Numbered from the stretch's first letter, positions 53,472 to 61,683 are shown. The stretch: DNA of 64,000 bases from an uncultured Bulleidia sp. (GCA_934725105.1 CAKVBD010000006.1:10321-74320); one strand, 5' to 3'. Numbers and translations are program-made. The notes: generated from the sequence alone by a model not told the origin.

Positions 53472-53828
53472 GATAAGTTCATCAAAAGGGGAAAACCTGA
53501 AAGGAGAAAAGTTCCTGACTACATTCATGCGCATGCATATGGTACAGAAACAACAGAAAAGGTAAGAAGAGAAATTGCTGTAAAGTGTGATCAACCTTAT
53601 ACAGAAACGACTATGAAATTACTGTGTGGAAAGAAAGTTCCGTTAGAATGGTATATATTCGGATCCCCTGAAGCACAGCTGAAAGAGAATTTGGCATCAT
53701 ATCTGGTTGAAAATAAGGCAGAATTTGATATGGAAGGTTATGGGTATATTCGAACCTATTTTATCCAGATTCTGGTAAGAAATATTTTGATAGGCAATGA
53801 TGAAAAAAAAGACCGAATGTCAGATTAA
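53472..53828 (+). pseudogene. Broken reading frame of unknown origin
   Basis: An open stretch of 118 codons without a usable start: the only in-frame ATG is at 53613, two stops lie just before it begins, and an AAGGAG at 53500 is followed by no in-frame start. The sense reads KRGKPERRKVPDYIHAHAYG near its start and later VPLEWYIFGSPEAQLKENLA. The composition is protein-like and hydrophilic, but I recognise no family. Its base composition resembles that of the adjoining MATE fragment. It ends at a strong terminator, which suggests it is the 3' part of a once complete transcript. Confidence 0.4.
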
Positions 53829-53850
53829 AACCTGAATATTCGGTCTTTCT
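53808..53850. terminator. Terminator after the broken reading frame
   Basis: AAAGACCGAAT and ATTCGGTCTTT pair over a 19-nt loop, with T-rich sequence after and A8 before. It may act in both directions, also for the ECF gene. Confidence 0.8.
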
Positions 53851-53880
53851 TGTCATTAAGCTAAAACTTTTTCTGGTTGT

Positions 53881-54393
53881 TTATATTCTATTTAAAATAC
53901 GAACCAAAACAGGAATGACAATCAATTGAAGGATGATACCTGGAAGACAAGTAATAAAGCTAGCCATCATAAATACAGATAATGTATATCCTTGTGTACT
54001 AAGAATACATGTATTGACAAAACCATTCATAATTCTTCCTGCAAGCATCGCAATGATCAAACTCATATATAGTTTTGTCATTTCATTCTTCATTGAAATA
54101 TATTGTGTACATAAACCAGCTGCTAAACCATATACCGCAAGTTCAATCATCATTTGTGGCAACATCATTGCAGGAGGCATACCTGTCATTACGCTTGAAA
54201 TAAATGGTGTAATAATTCCACATGCTAAACCATATGGCCATCCACAAAATAATCCACAAATTAATACAGGAATGTGCATTGGTAAAAATATGCTTCCAGC
54301 ATTTGGAATCACATGAAATACCATTGGAAGTAATACGCCTAAAGCGATGCATAAAGCGCAAGATACTAGTTTTTTGGTGATACTATTCATCAT
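53881..54393 (-). CDS. ECF transporter S component of the lar island
   Basis: 170 residues, five or six membrane helices. It shares with the protein at 1428-1937 a conserved backbone: LPxxFHxIP, PMHIPVLI, SxxTGMP, MSLIIAMLAGR and PGIxxxLxVIP. It is an ECF-type substrate-binding subunit without local ATPase or T partners. Next to a nickel-pincer racemase gene, a role in importing nickel or a cofactor precursor such as a nicotinate derivative is conceivable, and the two conserved histidines could bind a metal; this is speculation. It is 61 bp downstream of the Crp/Fnr gene in the same direction and probably co-transcribed. Confidence 0.78.
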   Translation of the reverse strand: MMNSITKKLVSCALCIALGVLLPMVFHVIPNAGSIFLPMHIPVLICGLFCGWPYGLACGIITPFISSVMTGMPPAMMLPQMMIELAVYGLAAGLCTQYISMKNEMTKLYMSLIIAMLAGRIMNGFVNTCILSTQGYTLSVFMMASFITCLPGIILQLIVIPVLVRILNRI

Positions 54394-54454
54394 TAAATAC
54401 CTCTTCTTCTAAAAAATACTTGGTAAGGATGTATGGACAGATTAAGATTTAACA

Positions 54455-55105
54455 TTACACGTATTGTTTTAAATAATCGATATCTAGAATTAATATTTTT
54501 TGATTTACAATCTTAATGACGCCTTCCTTTTTTAGCTCACAAAGAATTCGACTCACACTGTTTCGAGTGGTAATTCCACAAAATCCTGCGATATCATTAT
54601 TTGTGATTTGAAAATCAATAAGCATGCCTGCCTCTACTTTTCGACCAAATAAATGGATTAATTGATATAAGAAGGAGCAGATTGCACCTGTTTTTCCATT
54701 CATCATCATACATTGTTGGCGAAAAATAGCTTCCGATAATTTTTCTCGATAATATGCGTTTACATAATCTTGTAGTTTTTGATCTTGATTTACATAACTC
54801 CAAAATAACACTCGAGGAATTCTATAGAATGTGGCCACATCACTTTCAACACGAACATTAAATGGAGCAGATGTATATTGACTTACTTCATCTTTTAATA
54901 AAGAAATAATATCAGGTGTATTGATATAAGAAATGTTGAATTCACGACCATCATGCAGGATGATACTTGTCTTAATTACCCCTTCTTTTAATACATAGGT
55001 ATCTTGTTGTTCAAGCCCATAATATGCTAAATAGGTGTGCCTTTTTTTCTGTATAATAGGCACATTTTTCTTTTTAAAAAAATTTAATAAGTATTCATTG
55101 TCCAT
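54455..55105 (-). CDS. Crp/Fnr family regulator (LarR-like)
   Basis: 216 residues. A cyclic-nucleotide-binding-like beta-roll covers about 1-120 and a winged helix-turn-helix about 150-216 (ITNNDIAGFCGI, TTRNSVSRIL). It lacks the cysteine cluster of FNR and a clear cAMP-binding arginine, so it may sense an organic acid such as lactate, as LarR does in lactobacilli. AAAGGAG precedes the ATG. It is divergent from larA, with a perfect 10-bp palindrome in the gap, supporting control of the racemase operon. Confidence 0.85.
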   Translation of the reverse strand: MDNEYLLNFFKKKNVPIIQKKRHTYLAYYGLEQQDTYVLKEGVIKTSIILHDGREFNISYINTPDIISLLKDEVSQYTSAPFNVRVESDVATFYRIPRVLFWSYVNQDQKLQDYVNAYYREKLSEAIFRQQCMMMNGKTGAICSFLYQLIHLFGRKVEAGMLIDFQITNNDIAGFCGITTRNSVSRILCELKKEGVIKIVNQKILILDIDYLKQYV

Positions 55106-55240
55106 ATTCGCTCTCCTTTACCAGTTTTGGATTATAACAATACTACAAACTTCGCGAAACAACAAATGTTAACATCAAATGAGGTTTCACAATTTTTAAT
55201 TCGTATTATATTAATTTCTGAAAAAAAAGGAGAGATAAAA
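55106..55240. promoter_or_regulatory. Divergent control region, Crp/Fnr gene and larA
   Basis: ATGTTAACAT at 55166-55175 is a perfect palindrome, and TTCGCGAA at 55151-55158 is another. TTTCAC, 16 bp, TATATT is a candidate promoter for larA, placing the first palindrome at about -48. AAAGGAG precedes the larA ATG. Confidence 0.5.
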
Positions 55241-56518
55241 ATGTTTGAAATGAATGTGCCTTATGATAAAGGCCAAATGAAAATCAAATTAGAAGATAAG
55301 AATTTAGCTGGTGTTTTAGAGGGAAGACAAAGCGATTATAAAAATACACTTTCTGAAAATGAAATTGTAGAACAATCGTTAAACAATCCAATTGGATCCA
55401 AAAGTTTAGAAGAACTTGCCAAAGGCAAGAAAAATATTGTCATTATTAGCTCAGACCATACGCGTCCTGTGCCTTCAAAAATTATTACACCTATTCTTTT
55501 AAGAAGAATTCGTAGTGTATCACCCGATGCACGTATTCGTATTTTAGTAGCGACAGGATTTCATAGACCAAGTACGCACGAGGAACTTGTGGCAAAATAT
55601 GGAGAAGAAATTGTAAAAAATGAAGAAATTGTTATGCACGTATCGACAGATGATTCTTCTATGGTAAAAATTGGACAATTACCAAGTGGAGGCGACTGCA
55701 TTATCAACAAAGTTGCAGCTGAAGCTGATTTATTGATTTCTGAAGGCTTTATTGAAGCCCACTTCTTTGCAGGATTCTCTGGAGGAAGAAAATCTGTATT
55801 GCCAGGCATTGCTTCTTATAAAACAATTATGGCAAATCATAGTGGTGAATTTATCAATGATAAAATGTCACGTCCAGGAAATTTGCAGCACAATTTAATT
55901 CATGAAGATATGGTTTATGCTGCAAGAACGGCTAAACTTGCATTTATTGTCAATGTCGTATTGAATGGAAATCATGAGATTATTGGCTCTTTTGCCGGAG
56001 ACATGGAAAAAGCTCATGAAAAAGGTTGTGATTTTGTTCGTTCTTTGGCAAGTGTAAATAAAGTCAATTGTGATATCGCAATCAGTACGAATGGTGGTTA
56101 TCCTTTGGATCAAAATATTTATCAAGCCATTAAAGGTATGACAGCTGCTGAAGCTACATTAAATCCTGATGGTATCATCATTATGATTGCAGGATGTCGT
56201 GATGGACATGGAGGTATTGGATTCTACCACAATATTGCGGATGTAAAAGATCCAGAAGAATTTGAACAAAAAGCTATTCATACTCCTCGTTTAGAAACGG
56301 TTCCAGATCAATGGACATCACAAATCTGTGCACGTATTCTAGCTCACCATAAAGTTATTTTAGTTTCCGATTTAGTGGATCCTCAACTTGTGAAAGATAT
56401 GCATATGGATTTAGCTACAACTGTAGATGAAGCTTTAGAAAAAGCATTTGAAATAAAAGGAAAAGATGCCAAAGTTGCCGTCATTCCTGATGGTTTGGGT
56501 GTCGTTGTAAATATTTAA
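55241..56518 (+). CDS. larA: Nickel-dependent lactate racemase family protein LarA
   Basis: 425 residues, almost the same as the Lactobacillus plantarum enzyme (424). With the start at 55241 (AAAGGAG just upstream) the residues line up one-for-one with known LarA sites: D72 and R75 in SDHTRPVP, H108 in GFHRP, H174 in EAHFFAG, K184 in SGGRKSVLPG and H200 in MANHSG. K184 bears the nickel-pincer nucleotide and H200 binds nickel in characterised LarA. The enzyme interconverts D- and L-lactate or a related 2-hydroxyacid. The maturation genes larB, larC and larE are not in this window, so they must be elsewhere or it would be inactive. It is followed by an aquaporin-type channel gene. Confidence 0.92.
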   Translation: MFEMNVPYDKGQMKIKLEDKNLAGVLEGRQSDYKNTLSENEIVEQSLNNPIGSKSLEELAKGKKNIVIISSDHTRPVPSKIITPILLRRIRSVSPDARIRILVATGFHRPSTHEELVAKYGEEIVKNEEIVMHVSTDDSSMVKIGQLPSGGDCIINKVAAEADLLISEGFIEAHFFAGFSGGRKSVLPGIASYKTIMANHSGEFINDKMSRPGNLQHNLIHEDMVYAARTAKLAFIVNVVLNGNHEIIGSFAGDMEKAHEKGCDFVRSLASVNKVNCDIAISTNGGYPLDQNIYQAIKGMTAAEATLNPDGIIIMIAGCRDGHGGIGFYHNIADVKDPEEFEQKAIHTPRLETVPDQWTSQICARILAHHKVILVSDLVDPQLVKDMHMDLATTVDEALEKAFEIKGKDAKVAVIPDGLGVVVNI

Positions 56519-56536
56519 GGAAGGAAATTTGAATTT

Positions 56537-57247
56537 ATGTTACACAATTTAATTGCGGAATTTTTATCAACAGGACTTATGATCTTATTTGGTGTGGGAG
56601 TACATTGTGATGAAGTTTTGACAAACACAAAATACCACGGAAGCGGACACATTTTTGCAATCACAACATGGGCATTTGGCATCAGTGTATGTCTATACAT
56701 TTTTGGTGGAGTTTGTATGAATCCTGCCATGGTACTTGCACAATGTGTTTTAGGCATGCTTCCATGGACTAGCTTTATTCCATACGTTATTGCCGAATTT
56801 TTAGGTGCACTTGTAGGAGCTTTAATTTGTTATGTGATGTATAAAGATCACTTTACAGAAAGCGAAGGAAATGTAAATCCAATCGCCATTCGTAATATTT
56901 TCTCTACAAATCCAAACTGCAGAAATTTGCCAAGAAACTTCTTTGTCGAAACACTCGCAACAACAGTTTTCCTTAGTGCAATTTTAGCTGTTGCTACAAA
57001 GTATGAAACACAACTACCAATTGGAGTAGGCCTTATTGTATGGGCTGTTGGTATGGGTCTTGGAGGAACAACTGGATTTGCGATGAATCAAGCTCGTGAT
57101 TTAGGACCTCGTTTGGCTTTCCAATTATTACCTATTAAAAATAAAGCCAATAATGATTGGCAATATGGACTATTAGTTCCAGGAATTGCTCCTTTTGTAG
57201 GTGCATTACTTGCTGCTTTGTTCTGCCATTTGTTTTTAGGTATTTAA
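56537..57247 (+). CDS. Aquaporin/GlpF family channel (LarD-like)
   Basis: 236 residues with six membrane helices and two half-helix loops. The first loop keeps NPA (CMNPAMVLA near residue 61). The second reads MNQARDLGPRL, with Gln replacing Pro in the NPA box while the conserved Arg remains. In the L. plantarum lar operon LarD is an aquaporin that passes lactic acid, so lactate or another small neutral solute is likely. AAGGAAGGAAA lies upstream. The gene begins 18 bp after larA and the two are surely co-transcribed. Confidence 0.88.
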   Translation: MLHNLIAEFLSTGLMILFGVGVHCDEVLTNTKYHGSGHIFAITTWAFGISVCLYIFGGVCMNPAMVLAQCVLGMLPWTSFIPYVIAEFLGALVGALICYVMYKDHFTESEGNVNPIAIRNIFSTNPNCRNLPRNFFVETLATTVFLSAILAVATKYETQLPIGVGLIVWAVGMGLGGTTGFAMNQARDLGPRLAFQLLPIKNKANNDWQYGLLVPGIAPFVGALLAALFCHLFLGI

Positions 57248-57253
57248 TATTAG

Positions 57254-57593
57254 AAAAGGGACTGTAACAGTTGAAACAGCTCAAAAAAAGAGGAAAAACT
57301 CTTAAATTGGAGAATTTCCTCTTTTTTAGTGTGGATAAGTTAAAACTTCAAAAAAGTTTTCCACTGAATATGTGAAATTATGCTTATTTATGCTGAAATA
57401 TTAACTTCGATGTAAATGATACTATAATATATTTATGGAAAATAAAAATGCTGAACGAGTTTTAGGCCAACCAGATCAGTACACATATTATAATGCTGTT
57501 CAGTTGAGTTTGTCAGTCAATACTCTGATTTCTCTTGAAAAAGCTGCAACAGCTTTGAACTTTAAGTTTGTTCAACTGTTACAGCCACTTTTT
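57254..57593. mobile_element. MITE-like element with terminal inverted repeats (right repeat copy)
   Basis: About 340 bp. The left 248 bp match the repeat at 52587 with two substitutions and one A-tract indel. The right end, TTCAACTGTTACAGCC at 57571-57586, is the inverse of the left terminal sequence. It contains the 13-bp terminator stem (57283-57327), a promoter and a truncated 22-codon MATE start fused to unrelated sequence. No transposase is encoded, so it would be non-autonomous. It occupies almost all of the space between the aquaporin and rubrerythrin genes. Confidence 0.65.
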
Positions 57594-57595
57594 CA

Positions 57596-58171
57596 TTACT
57601 TCTTGAAATAACGATTTAACATGCCTAAGAATGCCTGTCCATGTCTGGATTCATCTCTAGCCATTTCATGAATGGAATCATGCAAAGCATCAAGATTCAT
57701 TTCCTTGCACTTCTTAGCAAATGCTGTCTTACCCTTAGATGCGCCATTTTCAGCAGCAACTCTAGCTTCAAGATTTTCCTTTGTTGATGCAGAAACAACT
57801 TCACCTAACATTTCAGCATATCTGCTTGCATGATCTGCTTCTTCAAATGCTGCCTGTCTATAGTACATACCAACTTCTGGATAGCCTTCTCTCATAGCTA
57901 CTCTACTCATAGCTAAGTACATACCAACTTCACTGCATTCACCAGCAAATTCATTTCTCAAGAATTCTTTCATGTCTTCTGGCAAGTCTTTTGCGACACC
58001 AACAACATGTTCACTAGCCCATTCTAGCTTTTCATCCTCTTCTACTGGAACAAACTTATCCTTTCCAGCTTTGCATAGTGGACATTTCCAGTCTTCTGGA
58101 AGATCTTCCCACTTTACGCCTTCTTTTTCTTCGTCATAAATATGACCGCAAATTGTACATTTATATTTCAT
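57596..58171 (-). CDS. Reverse rubrerythrin
   Basis: 191 residues. The rubredoxin-like domain is at the N-terminus (CTICGHIYD at about 4-12 and CPLCKAGKDKF near 35), followed by a four-helix diiron domain from about 55 with EVGMYL, EEADHASRYAEM and DESRHGQAF carboxylate-histidine motifs. In common rubrerythrins the order is the opposite. Reverse rubrerythrins of clostridia are oxygen- and hydroperoxide-reducing enzymes that protect anaerobes. AGAGGAAGTG precedes the ATG. It is a single gene and its 3' end abuts the lar island. Confidence 0.92.
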   Translation of the reverse strand: MKYKCTICGHIYDEEKEGVKWEDLPEDWKCPLCKAGKDKFVPVEEDEKLEWASEHVVGVAKDLPEDMKEFLRNEFAGECSEVGMYLAMSRVAMREGYPEVGMYYRQAAFEEADHASRYAEMLGEVVSASTKENLEARVAAENGASKGKTAFAKKCKEMNLDALHDSIHEMARDESRHGQAFLGMLNRYFKK

Positions 58172-58308
58172 ACAAACACTTCCTCTCTACGCTTTAGAGT
58201 AACACTATCAAAATAAATATCAAGCTTGATTCACATAAATTTCAGAGAAAGACATTTTTAATTTCACATATTCAATATATGATAATAGATGAAAAGGAGG
58301 ATTTTATC

Positions 58309-58911
58309 ATGTTTAGAAATCCTGGTGGAAAAATTAAATCATATGCAAAAGTATTATTTTGGGTCGGTGTTGTGATCAGCATTATTATCGGTGTAATTGA
58401 AATTGGTTCCAGCTTTGTTGCTGCAGCATATAGCTATCAAGGTTCTTTTGGTACTATTTTATTAGGTATTCTTGGTGGTGTATTAACTGTTGCCATTGGA
58501 ACATTGATTTCCTGGCTGGCAGTCTTAACACTATATGCATTTGGAACACTAGTAGAAAATTCAGATGAATTGGTTCGTTTAAATGGTGGTATTCCAAGTG
58601 GTGATAAAACTGCTGAAAAAATTGAAGTACCTGAAAAAATGCATCAAACATTACATAACATTCAAACAGAACCCGTTGTAAAAGCAGCACCTGAAAAGCA
58701 AGCAGAAGAACCTGTTGAAGAAGTAAAAGAAGAACCAGCAGCAGAAGTTGTCGATGCTCCTGTAGAAGAAACAGAACCAGCAGTTGAAGAAACACCTGCT
58801 CAAGAAGATACTGCAGTAACTGAAGTGAATGATAAGGTATGTCCAAATTGTGGTGAACATGCTGAAAAAGACGCACATTTCTGTAGAAAATGTGGAACAA
58901 AACTAGACTAA
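58309..58911 (+). CDS. Zinc-ribbon membrane protein
   Basis: 200 residues. Two membrane helices span about 10-33 and 45-80, then a long acidic Glu/Pro/Ala-rich segment (115-170), ending in a zinc ribbon with CPNCG and CRKCGTKLD. Such proteins are common in low-GC Gram-positives and of unknown role. AAAAGGAGG precedes the ATG by 8 nt, which favours 58309 over the in-frame ATG at 58279. It stands alone between the divergent rubrerythrin gene and the convergent capA-like gene. Confidence 0.75.
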   Translation: MFRNPGGKIKSYAKVLFWVGVVISIIIGVIEIGSSFVAAAYSYQGSFGTILLGILGGVLTVAIGTLISWLAVLTLYAFGTLVENSDELVRLNGGIPSGDKTAEKIEVPEKMHQTLHNIQTEPVVKAAPEKQAEEPVEEVKEEPAAEVVDAPVEETEPAVEETPAQEDTAVTEVNDKVCPNCGEHAEKDAHFCRKCGTKLD

Positions 58912-58913
58912 TT

Positions 58914-58945
58914 TAAAACAGCTATCATTGATAGCTGTTTTACTT
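58914..58945. terminator. Bidirectional terminator
   Basis: AAAACAGCTATC and GATAGCTGTTTT pair around a 3-nt loop, between convergent genes. Confidence 0.85.
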
Positions 58946-60171
58946 TACTCAAATATTCCACCAATTGTTATGTTTGAATCTAATGAAGTAACGATTGCTT
59001 TCGATGCTTCATACAATTCATTCACTGTAGTGTAATCTTTATTACATTGTTGTGCCTGTAATGTTTCATCACTCACATTTTTCATTGGATGCACCTGTAC
59101 ATTATATCGTAAAGCAGGATATGTACCTTCCATTGTTGTATACATTAAATCTGCTTTAACGTTATCAATGACAATAGAACCATCTTCTTTTTTTGTGATA
59201 TCTAAACCTGCACATAATCCCACTAGATTTTCTTGATTTAATTGTGTTGAAATCAAGTTCCCCATTGCATAGAAAACTGGTTTATTATTAACCCACTGGA
59301 ATGGCTGAATCACATGTGGATGATTTCCAACCACAATATCTGCACCTGCAGCTGTTAATTGATCTGCTAAAGTTGTCTGTGTACTATTCACTTCATGTGA
59401 ATATTCTGTACCCCAATGCATAGATACAATGACGACATCATTTTCACTCTTTGCCTGTCTTACTTTTTCAAGCATTTCTTCTTCATGTCCTGGATAGTAG
59501 TTTACTTCCCATGAATAATCGGGATTAATTCCATTTGTATGTTCACAATAAGCAAGAAAAGCTATTTTAATACCATTCACTTCCATTACAGGAATAGTAT
59601 TATATTCATCTTCTGTACTGTTTGTTCCACTCATCAATACATTTGGCTGACTGTTCCAGAATTCTCTTGAACTTTGTACACCTCTAAAGCCTTTATCTAG
59701 ACAATGATTATTTGCGGTAGAAATTAAATTAAACCCTTTTGAAACCATATAGCTTCCAAATTCTTTAGGGGAATTAAACGTTGGATAACCACTCAATCCC
59801 AATTCCGTTCCACCAAGCAATGTTTCTTGATTATAGTAAGCTAAATCATAATTTCCAACAACATTTAAAACTTCATCAAGCTGCTTTCCAAAATCAAATG
59901 TACCATCTTCATTTTCAGCATCTGTATAAACAGAATCGTGTAACAGTCCATCTCCTGTCAGAAATAAAGAAATTTTATTTTCTTTTGGTTCTTCTGTTTC
60001 TACTGGCTCATTTGTTGAAACAGAACTTGGATCTTTTCTTGTAACTTCTTTATCTTTTTTATTTGTAAGAATATGAATCAAAGAAAATCCTCCAACGCAT
60101 ACAACAATTAGACAAGTAATCAAAATAATCAAATTACCGATTTTAAATTTTCTCTTTCTTCTACGCGGCAT
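58945..60171 (-). CDS. CapA family metallophosphatase-like surface protein
   Basis: 408 residues. A basic N-terminus and membrane helix (about 12-33) anchor it, a Thr/Glu-rich linker follows, and the CapA domain begins near residue 68. SLFLTGDGLLHD, YNQETL, STANNHCLDKG, MHWGTEY and GNHPHVIQPF correspond to the metallophosphatase-like motifs of the family. CapA/PgsA proteins assist polyglutamate synthesis, but stand-alone members are often of unknown role. No capB or capC is nearby. It overlaps the M15 peptidase gene by eleven bases, pointing to a cell-envelope function. Confidence 0.85.
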   Translation of the reverse strand: MPRRRKRKFKIGNLIILITCLIVVCVGGFSLIHILTNKKDKEVTRKDPSSVSTNEPVETEEPKENKISLFLTGDGLLHDSVYTDAENEDGTFDFGKQLDEVLNVVGNYDLAYYNQETLLGGTELGLSGYPTFNSPKEFGSYMVSKGFNLISTANNHCLDKGFRGVQSSREFWNSQPNVLMSGTNSTEDEYNTIPVMEVNGIKIAFLAYCEHTNGINPDYSWEVNYYPGHEEEMLEKVRQAKSENDVVIVSMHWGTEYSHEVNSTQTTLADQLTAAGADIVVGNHPHVIQPFQWVNNKPVFYAMGNLISTQLNQENLVGLCAGLDITKKEDGSIVIDNVKADLMYTTMEGTYPALRYNVQVHPMKNVSDETLQAQQCNKDYTTVNELYEASKAIVTSLDSNITIGGIFE

Positions 60172-60973
60172 AGTTTCCTCCGGATATACCGTAATATTCT
60201 TCCATTGTCATGTTTGGATCTGTGTTATATAAAGCTGTTGCTTCTTCAACACCAATATATCTAAAATGCCATGGTTCATACATGTATCCTGTAATGTCTT
60301 GCTTTCCATCTGGATAACGCATTACAAAGCCATATTCATGAGCATGTTGTGCAAGCCATTGTCCTTCTGCAGTATTTTCAAAATCGCGATTTAAGTTATA
60401 TCCATTTGACGCACATGAAATATCTGCAGCTAAGCCAGTCTGATGATCTGAATAGCCTGGTCTAGAAGAATATGTATCTGCAGCTTCCTGTCCATCCCTG
60501 TTAACATAGTTGTCATAGAGCTGTCGCTGGAAATCTTCACCACGATACGCTGTGGTAACAACAGGATAAATGCCTTCTGCATTTGCCGCATTAAACATGT
60601 TAGCAATCGCATCCGCAGCTTCTTGTCTCATCTGAACATCACCATATGCCGTAGAAACACTTAAAGAAACAAGATCACCTGGAACATATCCATCTGGCAG
60701 TTTATGTTTTTTGTTTGCAAATACCAGTACACTGTCTGTACTTGTAAATCTTGGATCAGATTCTGGATCTATTGTTGGTTCTACTGTAGGTTCAACTGTT
60801 GGTTCTGCAACAGGCGTTTCAGATGGTTCTACAGTACTTGTAATTGGTCGAATGTCTTTCCCACTATCTTTGATTAATATAAACCCGATAATTGTCAGTA
60901 ATGCTACAAACATTACCACAAATGTTATTAATAGTTTTTTTGTCATGTTAATTATTCTCATGATCCTATTCAT
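60161..60973 (-). CDS. M15 family D-alanyl-D-alanine carboxypeptidase (VanY-like)
   Basis: 270 residues (an ATG at 60961 is also possible). One membrane helix near 15-33 anchors the protein, then comes a Thr/Pro/Glu-rich spacer with repeated EPTVEPTV units. The peptidase domain runs from about 95. The zinc site is visible as SDHQTGLAADI and EPWHFRY. It trims the terminal D-Ala of peptidoglycan stem peptides outside the cell. The gene overlaps the mtnN stop and the capA-like start, so it sits between an amino-acid recycling operon and envelope genes; translational coupling is likely. Confidence 0.88.
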   Translation of the reverse strand: MNRIMRIINMTKKLLITFVVMFVALLTIIGFILIKDSGKDIRPITSTVEPSETPVAEPTVEPTVEPTIDPESDPRFTSTDSVLVFANKKHKLPDGYVPGDLVSLSVSTAYGDVQMRQEAADAIANMFNAANAEGIYPVVTTAYRGEDFQRQLYDNYVNRDGQEAADTYSSRPGYSDHQTGLAADISCASNGYNLNRDFENTAEGQWLAQHAHEYGFVMRYPDGKQDITGYMYEPWHFRYIGVEEATALYNTDPNMTMEEYYGISGGNYAA

Positions 60974-61667
60974 GCATGTTAGAAATCATATATTCTACGA
61001 TCTTTGCACAATGCACGGCAGCTTTTCCTTCAAATTCTTCATAAGAGACAACTGTTTCTTCATCTGCTTTATCAGAAATTGCACGAATAATAACGAATGG
61101 AATATCATTTAAATATGCTGCTTCTGCAATTGCACAGCCTTCCATTTCAACACATTCAGCGTTGAATGTATCTTTGATCCAGTTCTTCTTTTCTTTTTCA
61201 CAGATAAACTGATCACCAGTTGTTACTCTACCTTCATATACAGATACTTCAGGTGCAGCTTTTTCAACTGCTTCTTTTGCGAGTTTTCTTAAGTATGGAT
61301 CAGCTTCAAAGAATACTTTTCCAAGACTAGGAACTTCACCAATCGCATATCCAAAGTTTGTTGCGTTAACATCATGGAAAACTGCATCTGTAGATACAAC
61401 AACATCACCAACATTGATATCGTTATTCAAAGATCCCGCAACACCTGTATTCAATACATGTGTTACATGGAATACATCACAAAGAACCTGTACAGACATA
61501 CCTGCTCTAACTTTACCAACGCCACACTTCACTACTACAACATCCATATTGCCAATCTTACCTTCACAATATTCCTGCTTAGCGACTGTTGTTGTATTTG
61601 TAATCTGCATGACTTCTTTTAGATGTGCTACTTCCACATCCATTGCACCAATAATTCCAATTTTCAT
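60966..61667 (-). CDS. mtnN: 5'-methylthioadenosine/S-adenosylhomocysteine nucleosidase
   Basis: 233 residues. MKIGIIGAMDVEV begins the family, and VEMEGCAIAEAA near 172 with SDKAD near 196 provides the catalytic Glu and Asp. The enzyme removes adenine from S-adenosylhomocysteine and methylthioadenosine in the cytoplasm, making the substrate for LuxS. The ATG at 61667 has AAGGAG 10 nt before it; the longer reading is not supported. It is downstream of luxS in the same transcript. Confidence 0.94.
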   Translation of the reverse strand: MKIGIIGAMDVEVAHLKEVMQITNTTTVAKQEYCEGKIGNMDVVVVKCGVGKVRAGMSVQVLCDVFHVTHVLNTGVAGSLNNDINVGDVVVSTDAVFHDVNATNFGYAIGEVPSLGKVFFEADPYLRKLAKEAVEKAAPEVSVYEGRVTTGDQFICEKEKKNWIKDTFNAECVEMEGCAIAEAAYLNDIPFVIIRAISDKADEETVVSYEEFEGKAAVHCAKIVEYMISNMHE

Positions 61668-61683
61668 TCTTCTTTTCTCCTTA

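Larger units (their letters stand above)
52587..57593. mobile_element. Inverted-repeat-bounded accessory island carrying lar genes
   Basis: The ends share a perfect 16-bp inverted repeat (GGCTGTAACAGTTGAA at 52593-52608 against 57571-57586) with A/T-rich flanks. A 248-bp sequence occurs at 52587-52833 and again at 57254-57501 as a direct repeat with two substitutions and one A-tract indel. The island starts right after the tetR stop codon and ends 2 bp before the rubrerythrin stop codon. It holds a MATE fragment, a broken ORF, an ECF S component, a Crp/Fnr regulator, LarA and an aquaporin. No transposase is present. Whether it moved as one unit or grew by two insertions cannot be told. Confidence 0.6.

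Noticed and set aside
55127..55240. 38-codon N-terminal extension of LarA
   Set aside because: AAAGGAG and the exact residue numbering of LarA both support the ATG at 55241. The extension includes the promoter.
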